From Sulfuricaulis sp. (GTDB lineage Bacteria; Pseudomonadota; Gammaproteobacteria; Acidiferrobacterales; Sulfurifustaceae): 64,000 bases of DNA. This document shows, piece by piece, positions 50,323 through 62,622 of this stretch; the first letter of the stretch is position 1; every line of letters begins with the position of its first letter. Where the stretch lies: assembly GCF_024653915.1 (NCBI RefSeq), contig NZ_JANLGY010000013.1, positions 186,001 to 250,000 on the forward strand, given 5' to 3'. The notes under the pieces were generated by a model. The model was not told where the DNA came from and did no database searches. It saw only the letters and a program-made list of their open reading frames with translations. Made by a program: the position numbers and the translations under genes.

Positions 50323-52032
50323 ATGCAACGCCCGTCAGCCTATTGTTTGATGCCCAGCCTTGCGCTCTTGCTGCAAGGCTTCGCCATGCCTGCTTTCGCT
50401 CTCACCCCGAGCCAGGTGTTCGAAAAGGTGAAGGACACGGTTCTGGTGGTAAAGGTTCTCGATGCCGAAGGAAAACCCAAGGGCCGGGGCAGTGGCGTGA
50501 TGCTGCCGAACGGCAAGGTCGCCACCAACTGTCATGTAGTGAAAAGCGGAGAACGTTTTCAGGTGGGGAGCGGTAAGCAGTTCGTTACTGCCACGTTATA
50601 TGCAGCGGATGCGGACAAGGATCTGTGCCTGCTCGAAGTCAATGGTCTTTCAACCAAGCCGGTGCAGTTGGGCAAAGCCGCCACCCTCAAGGTGGGCGAA
50701 GCGGTGTATGCCGTGGGTTCGCCACAGGGGCTCGAACTTTCTCTTTCCGATGGTATTGTCTCGCAACTGCGCGGTGCCGCCCCGCCTATCATCCAAACCA
50801 CCGCCGCCATCTCCCCCGGTTCTAGCGGTGGCGGTTTGTTCGACGCGGAAGGTCGATTGGTTGGCATCACAACTTTTTATCTTGAGGACGGGCAAAGTCT
50901 CAATTTCGCTCTGCCGGTGGAATGGTTGGCCAATATTCAGCCGGGCAAGAAGCAACAAGTTGCCCAAGGAAGAAGCCAAGTCGACTGGCTGGCTCGGGCA
51001 ACGGCTCTGGAGAAGAAAAAAGATTGGCGAGGGATGGTGGACTGGTGCCAACAGTGGACACGCGCCGATTCTGGCAGCGCCTCGGCTTGGTTTGGCCTCG
51101 GGGTTGCTTACGGAAACCTTAACCGTTACACCGACGCCATTGATGCCTACCGCGCGGTTCTCCGCATCAAGCCTGATTATGCCAATGCCTGGTACAACCT
51201 CGGGGTTGCTTACGATGATCTCAAGCGACACACCGACGCCATCGAGGCCTACCGTAAGGCCCTGCGTATCAAGCCGAATTATGCCAAAGCCTGGTACAAC
51301 CTCGGGAACGCTTATGAAAAACTCAACCGCCATCCCGACGCCATCGAGGCCTTCCGTGAGAGTGTGCGTATCGAGCCGAATTATGCCAAAGCCTGGTACA
51401 ACCTCGGAACCACCTACGGAATGCTCAACCGCACCAACGATGCCATCGAGGCCTTCCGTAAGGCCCTGCGCATCAAGCCTGATAATGCCAATGCCTGGTA
51501 CAACCTCGGGAACGCTTACGATGATCTCAACCGCTACAACGACGCCATCGAGGCTTATCGTGAGGCCCTGCGTATCAAGCCGGATGACGCCGACGCCTGG
51601 AACAACCTCGGGGGTGCTTACATAAAACTTAAGCGATACCCCGAGGCCATCGAGGCTTACCGTGAAGCCCTGCGCATCAAGCCGGATGCTGCTGGTGCTT
51701 GGAACAACCTCGGGACCACTTATGGAGACCTCAACCGCTACACTGACGCCATCGAGGCTTATCGTGAAGCCCTGCGCATCAAGCCGGATGACGCCGATAC
51801 TTGGTACAACCTCGGGGTCATATACGGAAAGACCAACCGCCACACCGACGCCACCAAGGCTTATCGTGAAGCCCTGCGCATCAAGCCGGATTACGCTGAT
51901 GCTTGGAACAATCTCGCAGTCACTTATTTATTATCAGGCAACCGGGGGGCGGCGTTGGAGGCGGCACGGGAACTTCGGCGTTACGATCCTCAGCGGGCGG
52001 ATAAAGTGTTCAACCTGATCATGCCCAAGTGA
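50323..52032 (+). CDS. Secreted trypsin-like protease fused to TPR repeats
   Basis: 569 residues. A signal peptide ends at MPAFA (about 27). The S1/HtrA-like protease domain (about 30-210) has its triad as H71 (ATNCHVV), D100 (DKDLCLL) and S168 (SPGSSGGG), so it looks active. No PDZ domain follows; instead nine TPR motifs (about 250-560), each 34 residues and nearly identical in the middle copies (AWYNLG...DAIEAYREALRIKPD). Likely periplasmic or surface protein that binds partners through the TPR array; the substrate is unknown. It is a single gene beside the cassette array. Confidence 0.9.
   Translation: MQRPSAYCLMPSLALLLQGFAMPAFALTPSQVFEKVKDTVLVVKVLDAEGKPKGRGSGVMLPNGKVATNCHVVKSGERFQVGSGKQFVTATLYAADADKDLCLLEVNGLSTKPVQLGKAATLKVGEAVYAVGSPQGLELSLSDGIVSQLRGAAPPIIQTTAAISPGSSGGGLFDAEGRLVGITTFYLEDGQSLNFALPVEWLANIQPGKKQQVAQGRSQVDWLARATALEKKKDWRGMVDWCQQWTRADSGSASAWFGLGVAYGNLNRYTDAIDAYRAVLRIKPDYANAWYNLGVAYDDLKRHTDAIEAYRKALRIKPNYAKAWYNLGNAYEKLNRHPDAIEAFRESVRIEPNYAKAWYNLGTTYGMLNRTNDAIEAFRKALRIKPDNANAWYNLGNAYDDLNRYNDAIEAYREALRIKPDDADAWNNLGGAYIKLKRYPEAIEAYREALRIKPDAAGAWNNLGTTYGDLNRYTDAIEAYREALRIKPDDADTWYNLGVIYGKTNRHTDATKAYREALRIKPDYADAWNNLAVTYLLSGNRGAALEAARELRRYDPQRADKVFNLIMPK
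51079..51960 (+). repeat. Tandem 102-base repeats coding TPR units
   Basis: About nine 102-base units, highly similar at DNA level (gccatcgaggc-tac/tatcgtgaggccctgcg-atcaagcc blocks recur). The identity suggests recent expansion and a site prone to copy-number change. Confidence 0.85.
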
Positions 52033-52116
52033 TTCGCGCGCGCACGGCACACCGCCGGATTGAAAATGCGACGCGGGCGCTCCGCACGTTCGCCTGAGTG
52101 CGCAGTGTGTAAGCCG

Positions 52117-52151
52117 GTAGGGCGCAATAGCGCAGCGTATTGCGCCGTATG
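52117..52151 (+). repeat. REP-like palindrome 3
   Basis: GTAGGGCGCAATAGCGCAGC followed by GTATTGCGCCGTATG; forward orientation, upstream of the RAYT remnant. Confidence 0.88.
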
Positions 52152-52174
52152 CACGGGAATGAAATCATCGTCCC

Positions 52175-52252
52175 ATGCCCGATTACCGACGCGCCCGGCA
52201 TCCGGGCGGAACCTGCTTCTTCACGCTCACTTTGCTGCGGCGTCGCAATTGA
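52175..52252 (+). pseudogene. 5' remnant of a REP-associated tyrosine transposase (RAYT)
   Basis: Twenty-five codons (MPDYRRARHPGGTCFFTLTL and five more) then a stop. This is the characteristic N terminus of RAYT (Y1-transposase family) proteins, which are normally about 150-300 residues and carry a HUH motif. The reading frame stops one base before an inverted REP copy; the rest of the gene is gone. Confidence 0.8.
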
Positions 52253-52287
52253 CATGCGGCGCAATACGCTGCGCTATTGCGCCCTAC
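52253..52287 (-). repeat. REP-like palindrome 4 (inverted)
   Basis: The reverse complement of REP 3. With REP 3 it encloses the RAYT remnant, a BIME-like arrangement. Confidence 0.88.
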
Positions 52288-52295
52288 ATGGACTG

Positions 52296-52604
52296 CTACA
52301 CCACCTCCCACGGCTTTACCGCCTGGCCCGCCAAATCCCGGCTGCCGTGGAGGACAGTGACAATATAAACGTGTTCGAGTTTGATCCGATAGATGATGCG
52401 GTAGTTCTGAAAGATCAACTCTCGAATATCCTCACGGTCGGCTTCTGGAACCTTGCGCCCGATCTGGGGATGTTCGGTGAGCGACTCCACGGCTTTGAAA
52501 ATCTTCTCCACAAATCGCCGCGCGTAGTGCGGGGAGTCTTGCGCGATGTACGTTCGTAGTTCCCTCAGGTCGGTACGGGCGCGGGCCGACCACTCAATGG
52601 CCAT
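52296..52604 (-). CDS. ParE/RelE-family toxin
   Basis: 102-residue toxin of the RelE/ParE superfamily: MAIEWSARARTDLRELRTYI, then the ParE-like core HPQIGRKVPE and IRELIFQNYRIIYRI, ending VTVLHGSRD. Its start overlaps the antitoxin by 11 bases. Whether it targets gyrase or mRNA cannot be told from sequence. Confidence 0.93.
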   Translation of the reverse strand: MAIEWSARARTDLRELRTYIAQDSPHYARRFVEKIFKAVESLTEHPQIGRKVPEADREDIRELIFQNYRIIYRIKLEHVYIVTVLHGSRDLAGQAVKPWEVV

Positions 52605-52779
52605 TGCCCAACAGCTCGGCTTTGACCTGCTCGTGCGGGATCGTGCGACCGGCTTCGATGTCGGCGAGTCCTTCCTCGATCTTCTGTTTTACGTACAGCT
52701 CATACATGATGTCATCCCACGACACCTGTTCCGGCAGTTGCTCGATGAGTTGTTTGGCGGATTGTTTGGGGGTGGTCAT
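52594..52779 (-). CDS. Antitoxin of the ParE-type pair
   Basis: 61 residues from ATG 52779 (MTTPKQSAKQLIEQLPEQVS); AACGAGG lies upstream, and the longer frame to 52884 has no support. It carries a C-terminal IEAGRTIPHEQVKAEL, typical of antitoxins that pair with ParE/RelE. The toxin follows with an 11-base overlap. Confidence 0.87.
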   Translation of the reverse strand: MTTPKQSAKQLIEQLPEQVSWDDIMYELYVKQKIEEGLADIEAGRTIPHEQVKAELLGNGH

Positions 52780-52934
52780 AAATGCCTCGTTGAAATGCGG
52801 TAGGGTCCTCGTTACGCCTTCGACAAGAAGGCATCGATGGTTCGCAGCAACGCCTCTTGATCGTGCTGTTACGGGGCGCCACACCTTAAAGTTTAGTATC
52901 TCATCGGCGCTGGCATTAAGCCAGCATAGCCCCC

Positions 52935-52969
52935 GTAGGGCGCAATAGCGCAGCGTATTGCGTCGTATG
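52935..52969 (+). repeat. REP-like palindrome 5
   Basis: GTAGGGCGCAATAGCGCAGC followed by GTATTGCGTCGTATG. It lies directly after the 3' end of the minus-strand zinc-ribbon gene. Confidence 0.88.
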
Positions 52970-52980
52970 AAGGTGCGGCC

Positions 52981-53166
52981 CTAACGCAATTCCGTCTTTT
53001 CCTTCCCGCACCGCTCGCAACGCCGCAGCGTGACCAGCTTTCCCTGTTTTACGTCGAATTTCTTTTCGGTCACGATTTTCCACCGATGAAAGCCGCTCTT
53101 GCACAAGGTTTTGCCCTCGGCTTTCTCTCTCAAGGATGGTTTCCTGAATTTAACGATCTCGCCCAT
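52981..53166 (-). CDS. Small zinc-ribbon-like protein
   Basis: 61 residues from ATG 53166 (MGEIVKFRKPSLREKAEGKT). Two pairs of likely metal ligands: C22 and H26 (TLCKSGFHRW) and the CxxC of RCERCGK near the end. The pattern suggests a rubredoxin-like zinc ribbon. No function known to me. It is divergent from acs. Confidence 0.72.
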   Translation of the reverse strand: MGEIVKFRKPSLREKAEGKTLCKSGFHRWKIVTEKKFDVKQGKLVTLRRCERCGKEKTELR

Positions 53167-53415
53167 GTTTATCGAACTGTTCGTTTGTTGAAGAAACAGG
53201 ATGGCGTGTAAAGCGGACCGGAGTGCATGGAAACAGGATACCGCAGACGGATTTTCCGCGCCAAAATGAATGCCGGCCTGACAACGATGCATTGAATCGG
53301 CAGTTCCCTGGGCGATTTGCACCGGGAAAATCCCCGCCCCCGGCGATCGGCTTGAGGTAAGACCCGAACATGCTGCAAAATCGCGTAGCATGCCGTAGCC
53401 CCCAGGAGGAGAACA
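53167..53415. other. Intergenic region upstream of acs
   Basis: About 250 bases between divergent genes. No clear promoter hexamers, operator or RNA is evident; GGAGGA precedes the acs ATG. Confidence 0.4.
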
Positions 53416-55359
<1,944 letters not shown>

Positions 55360-55693
55360 ACTCATCACATGAGTTTCGAGACACCGCTCCTCATTTCTAG
55401 TTTTGCCCTCACCCAAAGCGAAGAGAATGCGCGCGTAGCGCGCCACGGCTCGCCCCCTTCTCCCCTTGAGGGAGAAGGGATGGGGATGAGGGGTGATCCC
55501 CCTCACCCTTTCCCCTCTCCCGGAGGGAGAGGGGAAGTAGGTGGGCATCTTTATTTCGATCGGGAGTCGGTCGGCTTCAAGCCACCGGCTTGAAGCGATG
55601 CTTAATTCTTGGCTGACAATTTTCAGCCAGATTGAATAGAATGCAGCTTCCTCACCCGGGGAAACGGCCCTGAATCGCAAAAAGGAAAGCGGA
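55360..55693. other. Gap between acs and mlaF
   Basis: 334 bases without a real gene. It contains the family A repeat 55426-55545 and, at the end, the mlaF ribosome-binding site AAAGGAAAG. A 74-codon frame here (55369-55593) is only repeat sequence. Confidence 0.7.
55426..55545. repeat. Fold-back repeat, family A, copy 2
   Basis: Same order of blocks as in leuS: gcgcgtagcgcg, then ccttctccccttgagggaga, ggatgaggggtga and ctctcccggagggagagggg. It is the intergenic counterpart of the leuS insert. Confidence 0.9.
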
Positions 55694-56524
55694 TTGAGTC
55701 AGTCCCGTAATGCGGTAGACGGCAGGGAAGTCCTGGTCGACATACAGGATGTTTATTTTTCCCGCGGCGACCGACCGATCCTGAAGGGCATTACCATGCC
55801 AATCCGCCGGGGCGAAGTCACCGCCATCATGGGCGGCAGCGGTTGCGGCAAGACCACGTTATTGAACCTGGTCGGAGGTCGCATCAAGCCGGACCGCGGA
55901 GCGCTTACGGTGGATGGTCAGTCGGTCCCCGATCTCGGAACCAAAGACCTTTACGAGCTGCGCAAGCGCATGGGTATGCTGTTTCAGTCCGGCGCGCTGT
56001 TGACTGATCTTACCCTGTTCGAGAACGTGGCGTTTCCCATTCGCGAACACACCAAGCTACCCGAGTCGATCCTGCGCAAGGTGGTGTTGATGAAGCTGGA
56101 GGCCGTGGGCCTGCGCGGCGCGTGGAATCTGATGCCATCGGAACTCTCCGGTGGCATGGCGCGGCGCGCGGCGCTGGCGCGCGCCATCGCGCTGGAACCG
56201 TTGATCATCATGTACGACGAGCCGTTCACCGGCCTCGACCCGATTTCCAAGGGCGTGATCGCCAAACTCATTCGTGAACTCAATCAAAGCCTCGGCATCA
56301 CTTCTATTGTTGTCTCGCATGATGTGGCAGAGACTTGTTCGATCTCGGATTATGCCTATCTTGTTGGTGATGGCCGGATCATCGGCGAAGGAACACCCGC
56401 GGAGGTACAGAAATCGGGTTCCGAACATGTGCGCCAGTTCATGGACGGGCTTCCCGATGGTCCGGTGCCATACCAGTATCCGGCCGATGATTATTTCGAA
56501 GACCTGATGAAGGGCGCGGCATGA
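55694..56524 (+). CDS. mlaF: Phospholipid-transport ABC ATPase MlaF
   Basis: ATPase of the MlaFEDB complex, which moves phospholipids between inner membrane and the MlaC shuttle. Walker [10 protein letters not shown], signature [14 protein letters not shown] and Walker [19 protein letters not shown] start follows AAAGGAAAG; 276 residues. It overlaps mlaE by four bases. Confidence 0.95.
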   Translation: MSQSRNAVDGREVLVDIQDVYFSRGDRPILKGITMPIRRGEVTAIMGGSGCGKTTLLNLVGGRIKPDRGALTVDGQSVPDLGTKDLYELRKRMGMLFQSGALLTDLTLFENVAFPIREHTKLPESILRKVVLMKLEAVGLRGAWNLMPSELSGGMARRAALARAIALEPLIIMYDEPFTGLDPISKGVIAKLIRELNQSLGITSIVVSHDVAETCSISDYAYLVGDGRIIGEGTPAEVQKSGSEHVRQFMDGLPDGPVPYQYPADDYFEDLMKGAA

Positions 56525-57300
56525 ACACCATTCGCACGCTTGGCGGCATCGTGATCAACAGCGTCGAGCGTCTCGGCCGTGCCTCGATGTTCCTCTACGA
56601 AGTTCTCACCGGCTCCTGGGAGCTGCTGCGCCGGTTTTACCTGATCGTGCAGCAGGTCTACGCCCTTGGCGTGCTGACGCTGCTGATCATCCTGGTCTCG
56701 GGCCTGTTCGTCGGCATGGTACTGGGGCTGCAGGGCTACAACACGCTGGTGAAATTCGGTTCCGCCAACTCGCTGGGTCTGCTGGTGGCACTGTCGCTGG
56801 TGCGCGAACTGGGCCCGGTGGTGACGGCGCTGTTGTTCGCCGGCCGCGCCGGTTCGGCGCTGACGGCGGAGATCGGCCTCATGAAGGCAACCGAACAACT
56901 TGCCGGCATGGAAATGATGGCAGTCAATCCGATCACGCGCGTGATCGCTCCGCGCTTTCTCGGCGGCGTCATTGCGATGCCGCTGCTGGCGGCGCTGTTT
57001 TCCGCGATTGGCGTGCTGGGCGGGCATCTGGTCGGCGTAGGTTTGCTGGGGGTGGATGCCGGCGCCTTCTGGTCGCAGATGCAAAACGGCGTTGACTACC
57101 GTAATGACATCCTGAACGGCGTCATCAAGAGTGTGGTTTTTGGTGTGGTGGTGTCATGGATCGCGGTATTCGAAGGTTATGATGCCGTGCCGACATCGGA
57201 AGGTGTCAGCAGCGCTACCAATCGCACGGTGGTATATTCTTCGCTCGCGGTACTGGGACTGGATTTCATTCTTACCGCCTTGACACTGGGAGAAATCTGA
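56521..57300 (+). CDS. mlaE: Phospholipid-transport permease MlaE
   Basis: Inner-membrane permease of the Mla complex. MlaE signature [21 protein letters not shown] and five to six helices. 259 residues. It overlaps mlaF and leads into mlaD after one base. Confidence 0.96.
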   Translation: MNTIRTLGGIVINSVERLGRASMFLYEVLTGSWELLRRFYLIVQQVYALGVLTLLIILVSGLFVGMVLGLQGYNTLVKFGSANSLGLLVALSLVRELGPVVTALLFAGRAGSALTAEIGLMKATEQLAGMEMMAVNPITRVIAPRFLGGVIAMPLLAALFSAIGVLGGHLVGVGLLGVDAGAFWSQMQNGVDYRNDILNGVIKSVVFGVVVSWIAVFEGYDAVPTSEGVSSATNRTVVYSSLAVLGLDFILTALTLGEI

Positions 57301-57301
57301 A

Positions 57302-57778
57302 ATGGTTAACAGAAAAAGCCTGGAATTGTGGGTCGGATTGTTCGTGGCGGCGGGAATCCTGGCGCTGGCCATGCTGGCTTTCAAGGTTGGTAATCTCACC
57401 ACCGCGGATGTTGTCGATGGCTATCGGGTCAGAGCGAACTTCGACAACGTCGGCGGTCTTAAGGTGAAGGCGGCCGTGACCATGGCCGGGGTGCGTGTCG
57501 GACGGGTCACGGGCATCACGTTCGACAATAATAAGTATCAGGCCACGGTCACGATGGATATCAGCGGGCAGTTCAAGATTGTGCCTGAGGATAGCAGCGC
57601 CACCATTCTTACGTCTGGACTTCTTGGCGATCAGTACATTGGTCTCGAACCCGGCGGTTCCGACGTATTTCTGAAGGACGGCGACATGATTCGTACGACA
57701 CAGTCGGCCCTGGTTCTCGAAAAACTGGTCGGCCAGGTGATCTTCAACAAGGCCAATGAGAGTGGCGCAACCAAGTAA
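57302..57778 (+). CDS. mlaD: MCE-domain protein MlaD
   Basis: One N-terminal helix (LWVGLFVAAGILALAMLAF) and a periplasmic MCE domain (RVRANFDNVGGLKVKAAV) that forms the hexameric ring of the Mla complex. 158 residues, normal for MlaD. Confidence 0.95.
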   Translation: MVNRKSLELWVGLFVAAGILALAMLAFKVGNLTTADVVDGYRVRANFDNVGGLKVKAAVTMAGVRVGRVTGITFDNNKYQATVTMDISGQFKIVPEDSSATILTSGLLGDQYIGLEPGGSDVFLKDGDMIRTTQSALVLEKLVGQVIFNKANESGATK

Positions 57779-57802
57779 CGCGCCGCGACAAAAGGAGCCC
57801 TT

Positions 57803-58450
57803 ATGAAACGAACTGTTATCGCTGTGCTGGTATTGTCGATCGCGTTTCTGGCGCTAGCCGCTGACACGTCGCCTGATCGATTGGCGCGTGAGGCGACCGA
57901 CAAGATTGTGGTGTTGCTCAAGGCCAACAGGGATGAGTACAGCAAGGACCACAAGAAACTTTACGCCATGGTGGACGAGCATGTGCTGGCGCAATTCGAT
58001 TTCCGCGCCATGTCACGCACGGTGCTGGGGCGTTATTGGCGCGAGGCGAATGAGGATCAGCGCACGAATTTCACCAACGAGTTTCGCAACTTGCTGGTGC
58101 GCACTTATGGTACGGCGCTACTCAAGTACAACGACGAGGAGATTATTTATCTGCCGTTCCGGATGAGTCCGGAAGACCGCACCGCCACGGTAAAATCAGA
58201 AGTCCGCCGCAAGGACGGCGGCCCGCCAGTAGCTATCCAGTACAATTTCTACCGCACGGACAAAGGCTGGAAGGTGTACGATGTGGCGATCGAAGGCGCC
58301 AGCCTGGTCTCGACGTATCAGTCCACCTTCGCCGCGCGTGTCCAGAAGGAAGGTCTGGGCGCCCTGATTACGAGTTTGACGCAGGACAACAAGACCGCCG
58401 CCAGCGGCAAGACCGCTTCCAACGGCGGCAAGGCGAGCGTCACCCGGTGA
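57803..58450 (+). CDS. mlaC: Periplasmic phospholipid shuttle MlaC
   Basis: Signal peptide ending ALAADTS, then the MlaC/Ttg2D domain (DFRAMSRTVLGRYWREANEDQ). It carries phospholipids between MlaA and MlaD. AAAGGAG precedes the ATG. The last 20 residues are a low-complexity Ser/Gly/Thr/Lys tail. It overlaps mlaB. Confidence 0.94.
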   Translation: MKRTVIAVLVLSIAFLALAADTSPDRLAREATDKIVVLLKANRDEYSKDHKKLYAMVDEHVLAQFDFRAMSRTVLGRYWREANEDQRTNFTNEFRNLLVRTYGTALLKYNDEEIIYLPFRMSPEDRTATVKSEVRRKDGGPPVAIQYNFYRTDKGWKVYDVAIEGASLVSTYQSTFAARVQKEGLGALITSLTQDNKTAASGKTASNGGKASVTR

Positions 58451-58764
58451 GCGAGAATGGCTTGGCATCCCGCGGCGATGGGACGTTCGAGATGTCCGGG
58501 AGTTTGACGTTCCAGACCGTACCGCAATTTCAGACGCATGCCGGCACCCTGTTGCTTGGTGGCGCGCAGCCGGTGACGATTGACATGCGAGGCATCACGC
58601 AGGCCGACAGCGCTGGACTGGCGCTGATGATCGAGTGGCTGCAGATGGCGCGTAACGAGAGGCGCAAGCTCGCCTTCGCCAATGTTCCCGAACAGGTGAG
58701 CGAACTTATCCGCGTGAACGGCCTGCAACAGATGTTCGGCCTGGAAAACGGGCAGAACCGGTAA
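58447..58764 (+). CDS. mlaB: STAS-domain protein MlaB
   Basis: Cytoplasmic STAS protein that binds and stabilises MlaF. The conserved loop is GITQADSAGLALMIEW. 105 residues. It is the last gene of mlaFEDCB; no terminator is evident before the ABC-2 pair. Confidence 0.9.
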   Translation: MSENGLASRGDGTFEMSGSLTFQTVPQFQTHAGTLLLGGAQPVTIDMRGITQADSAGLALMIEWLQMARNERRKLAFANVPEQVSELIRVNGLQQMFGLENGQNR

Positions 58765-58816
58765 TAAATGTGAATCCTGAGTTGTAACACCCCGCTGCCC
58801 CCGACTTTTATTTTCC

Positions 58817-59734
58817 GTGCTGGCCATCTCGATTTCAGGTCTTAACAAGCATTACGCCGGAGTCCATGCTCTCGACAATATCGACCTGACGGTTGAGCAG
58901 GGGGAATTTTTCGGCCTGCTCGGCCCGAACGGTGCCGGCAAATCCACGCTGATTAATATCCTGGGAGGGTTGACCCGCTTTAATACCGGCCGCGTGGCTG
59001 TGCTGGGTCATGACGTGGTGGCGGACTACCGGCAATCCCGCCGGCTCATTGGCGTGGTGCCGCAGGAGCTGACTTACGATCCCTTTTTCAACGTGCGCGA
59101 AGTGCTGCGCATCCAGTCGGGATATTTCGGCCTGCGCAAAAACGACGCCTGGATCGACGAGCTGTTGGCAGCGCTCATGCTGACCGAAAAGGCCGATGCC
59201 AATATGCGTGCCCTCTCGGGCGGCATGAAGCGGCGCGTGATGATTGCACAGGCGCTGGTGCACCGACCCGAGGTGGTGGTGCTGGATGAACCCACCGCGG
59301 GCGTCGACGTGGAATTGCGCAAGTCCTTGTGGGCCTTTATCCGCCGCTTGCACAGCGAAGGCCATACCATCGTTCTGACCACGCATTATCTGGAAGAGGC
59401 CGAGGCCCTGTGCGACCGGATTGCCATACTCAATCACGGCAGACTGGCTGCGCTGGATACCAAACAGGCGCTGCTGGCGCGCGGCATCGGCCGCACGCGA
59501 CGGGTCTGCATCACCACCGAACAGCCGCTGGGAAGCCTGCCCGAGGCGCTGGAGAAAAAAGTGCGGCGTCGGGATGGAAATATGATTGAGTTGCAGCTCG
59601 ACAAAAGTACCGATTCTGTCATGGCAGCGCTCGATGCCTTTCGCTCATACGGCGCGGTGATCACCGACCTCAACATGGAGGGCGCCGACCTGGAAGATGT
59701 GTTTGTCGAGCTGACGCGGAGGGATAACGCGTGA
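58817..59734 (+). CDS. ABC-2 exporter ATPase (YadG-like)
   Basis: ABC ATPase with Walker A GPNGAGKST, signature LSGGMKRRVMIAQA and Walker B VVVLDEPTAGVD, plus a C-terminal extension. GTG start; no strong ribosome-binding site. 305 residues, resembling YadG. The partner permease overlaps its stop. The substrate is unknown. Confidence 0.92.
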   Translation: MLAISISGLNKHYAGVHALDNIDLTVEQGEFFGLLGPNGAGKSTLINILGGLTRFNTGRVAVLGHDVVADYRQSRRLIGVVPQELTYDPFFNVREVLRIQSGYFGLRKNDAWIDELLAALMLTEKADANMRALSGGMKRRVMIAQALVHRPEVVVLDEPTAGVDVELRKSLWAFIRRLHSEGHTIVLTTHYLEEAEALCDRIAILNHGRLAALDTKQALLARGIGRTRRVCITTEQPLGSLPEALEKKVRRRDGNMIELQLDKSTDSVMAALDAFRSYGAVITDLNMEGADLEDVFVELTRRDNA

Positions 59735-60492
59735 ACCTGGTCGGGGTCTATACCCTTTTCTGCAAGGAAGTACTGCGCTTTGGCAAGGTGCTGTTGCAGA
59801 CCTTGATTGCGCCAGTCATCACGGCCTTATTGTACCTGCTGGTTTTCGGGCATGTGTTCGAGGGTCGGGTGCAGTCCTTTCCCGGTGTAAGTTACACCAT
59901 GTTTCTGATCCCCGGTCTGGTGATGATGACGGTGATACAGAATTCCTTCGCTAACAGTTCCTCGAGCCTCATCCAATCCAAGGTCACGGGTAACATCATG
60001 TTCATGATGCTGACACCGCTGTCGCATCTGGAATTTTTTCTCGCGTATGTGTTGGCTTCTGTGGTGCGTGGAATACTGGTGGGCGTGGGGGTGTACATCG
60101 TGGCGCTGTTTTTTACGGCGCTGCCCATGAAACACCCGGGTCTCATACTGCTCTTCATGTTTATGAGCAGCGCCACGCTGGGCGCCATCGGCGTGATCGC
60201 CGGTATCTGGGCTGAGAAATTCGATCAGCTGGCCGGTTTTCAGAATTTCATCATCCTGCCGCTATCGTTCCTCTCCGGCGTGTTTTACTCGATCCATTCA
60301 CTACCGGATTTCTGGCAGAGGTTGTCGCACTTTAATCCATTCTTTTACATGATCGACGGTTTCCGTTATGGATTCTTTGGGGTCTCCGATATCGCACCAC
60401 TCCACAGTCTCGCGATCGTGACGCTGTTTCTGGTGATCTTATCCGGCATCACGCTCATGCTGCTCAAGACCGGTTATAAGCTGCGCGATTGA
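59731..60492 (+). CDS. ABC-2 exporter permease (YadH-like)
   Basis: Six hydrophobic segments in 253 residues with the ABC-2 pattern (LSFLSGVFYSIHSLPDFWQRL SHFNPF region near 190-215). It resembles YadH. Co-translated with the ATPase gene. The pair sits between mlaB and ibaG, where many genomes have no insert. Confidence 0.92.
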   Translation: MNLVGVYTLFCKEVLRFGKVLLQTLIAPVITALLYLLVFGHVFEGRVQSFPGVSYTMFLIPGLVMMTVIQNSFANSSSSLIQSKVTGNIMFMMLTPLSHLEFFLAYVLASVVRGILVGVGVYIVALFFTALPMKHPGLILLFMFMSSATLGAIGVIAGIWAEKFDQLAGFQNFIILPLSFLSGVFYSIHSLPDFWQRLSHFNPFFYMIDGFRYGFFGVSDIAPLHSLAIVTLFLVILSGITLMLLKTGYKLRD

Positions 60493-60605
60493 AGGCGTCT
60501 TGGCAGGGGCCCAAATCCCCATTCATCGGGAATGAGGCTTTTGCCAGCCGGTCTATAATAAGGTCTCAGAGAAATATGGCCGGCGTGTAATGCGAAGTTT
60601 TCTAT

Positions 60606-60615
60606 CCCTTAAGGG
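60606..60615. promoter_or_regulatory. Perfect palindrome upstream of ibaG
   Basis: CCCTTAAGGG lies 46 bases before the ibaG start in an AT-richer gap that also contains TATAAT (60554-60559) without a good -35. Possible operator; low certainty. Confidence 0.25.
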
Positions 60616-60660
60616 TATATCTCTTGTAATGGCCGGAAGCGGTCGGATAATGAGCTAATA

Positions 60661-60885
60661 ATGATGCAGCCGGATGATATCAAGCAGATGATTGAACGCG
60701 GTTTGCCGGGCGCGCGTGTATCGGTGACCGGTGACGGCCATCATTTCGAAGCCGAGGTGATCGCCAGCGAGTTCGCCGGCAAAAGCACGTTGCAGCAGCA
60801 TCAGATCGTGTACCGCACACTGGGCGGCAAAATGGGCAATGAGATTCACGCGCTTTCCTTGCGCACCCAGACGCCGGGCGAATGA
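60661..60885 (+). CDS. ibaG: BolA-family protein IbaG
   Basis: BolA/IbaG protein of 74 residues: VTGDGHHFEAEVIASEFAGKS with the conserved histidine, and LGGKMGNEIHALSLRT. BolA-type proteins bind a [2Fe-2S] cluster jointly with CGFS glutaredoxins, and such a gene (grxD) lies 50 bases downstream. murA follows next, as in many gammaproteobacteria. Confidence 0.95.
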   Translation: MMQPDDIKQMIERGLPGARVSVTGDGHHFEAEVIASEFAGKSTLQQHQIVYRTLGGKMGNEIHALSLRTQTPGE

Positions 60886-60935
60886 CACGGATACCAGTTG
60901 GCACTATTTATTTACTGAAGCGATAAGAGGTTTAC

Positions 60936-61250
60936 ATGAACACAGAAAACAAAATCCGCCAGCAGCTTAGCGGCGATAAAATCGTGCTCTACATGAAGGG
61001 CAACCCCCAGTCCCCGCAATGCGGCTTCTCGGCCAAAGCCACGCAAATGCTGGGCGCCTGTGGAGCGAAATACGCCAGCTATGACATCCTGTCGGACCCC
61101 GAAATCCGCCAAGGCCTCAAGGAATACTCGAACTGGCCAACTTTCCCCCAGCTCTACCTCAACGGCGAATTGGTCGGAGGCTGTGATATCATGACCGAGC
61201 TGTTCCAGAAGGGCGAGCTCCAGAAATTGATTGCCAAGGCGATGGGCTGA
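60936..61250 (+). CDS. grxD: Monothiol CGFS glutaredoxin
   Basis: Grx4-type glutaredoxin for Fe-S cluster handling. Active site C29-G-F-S ([12 protein letters not shown]) and the cis-Pro region [21 protein letters not shown]. 104 residues. Its adjacency to ibaG fits the known BolA-glutaredoxin complex. Confidence 0.95.
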   Translation: MNTENKIRQQLSGDKIVLYMKGNPQSPQCGFSAKATQMLGACGAKYASYDILSDPEIRQGLKEYSNWPTFPQLYLNGELVGGCDIMTELFQKGELQKLIAKAMG

Positions 61251-61266
61251 ACGTCGACCGTGATGA

Positions 61267-62619
<1,353 letters not shown>

Positions 62620-62622
62620 ACC

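Noticed and set aside
51079-51960. Regular tandem repeats as a CRISPR array
   Set aside because: The 102-base units are coding and read as TPR motifs in one frame; there are no spacers.
55369-55593. 74-codon ORF between acs and mlaF
   Set aside because: It is almost entirely the family A repeat, with no independent coding signal.
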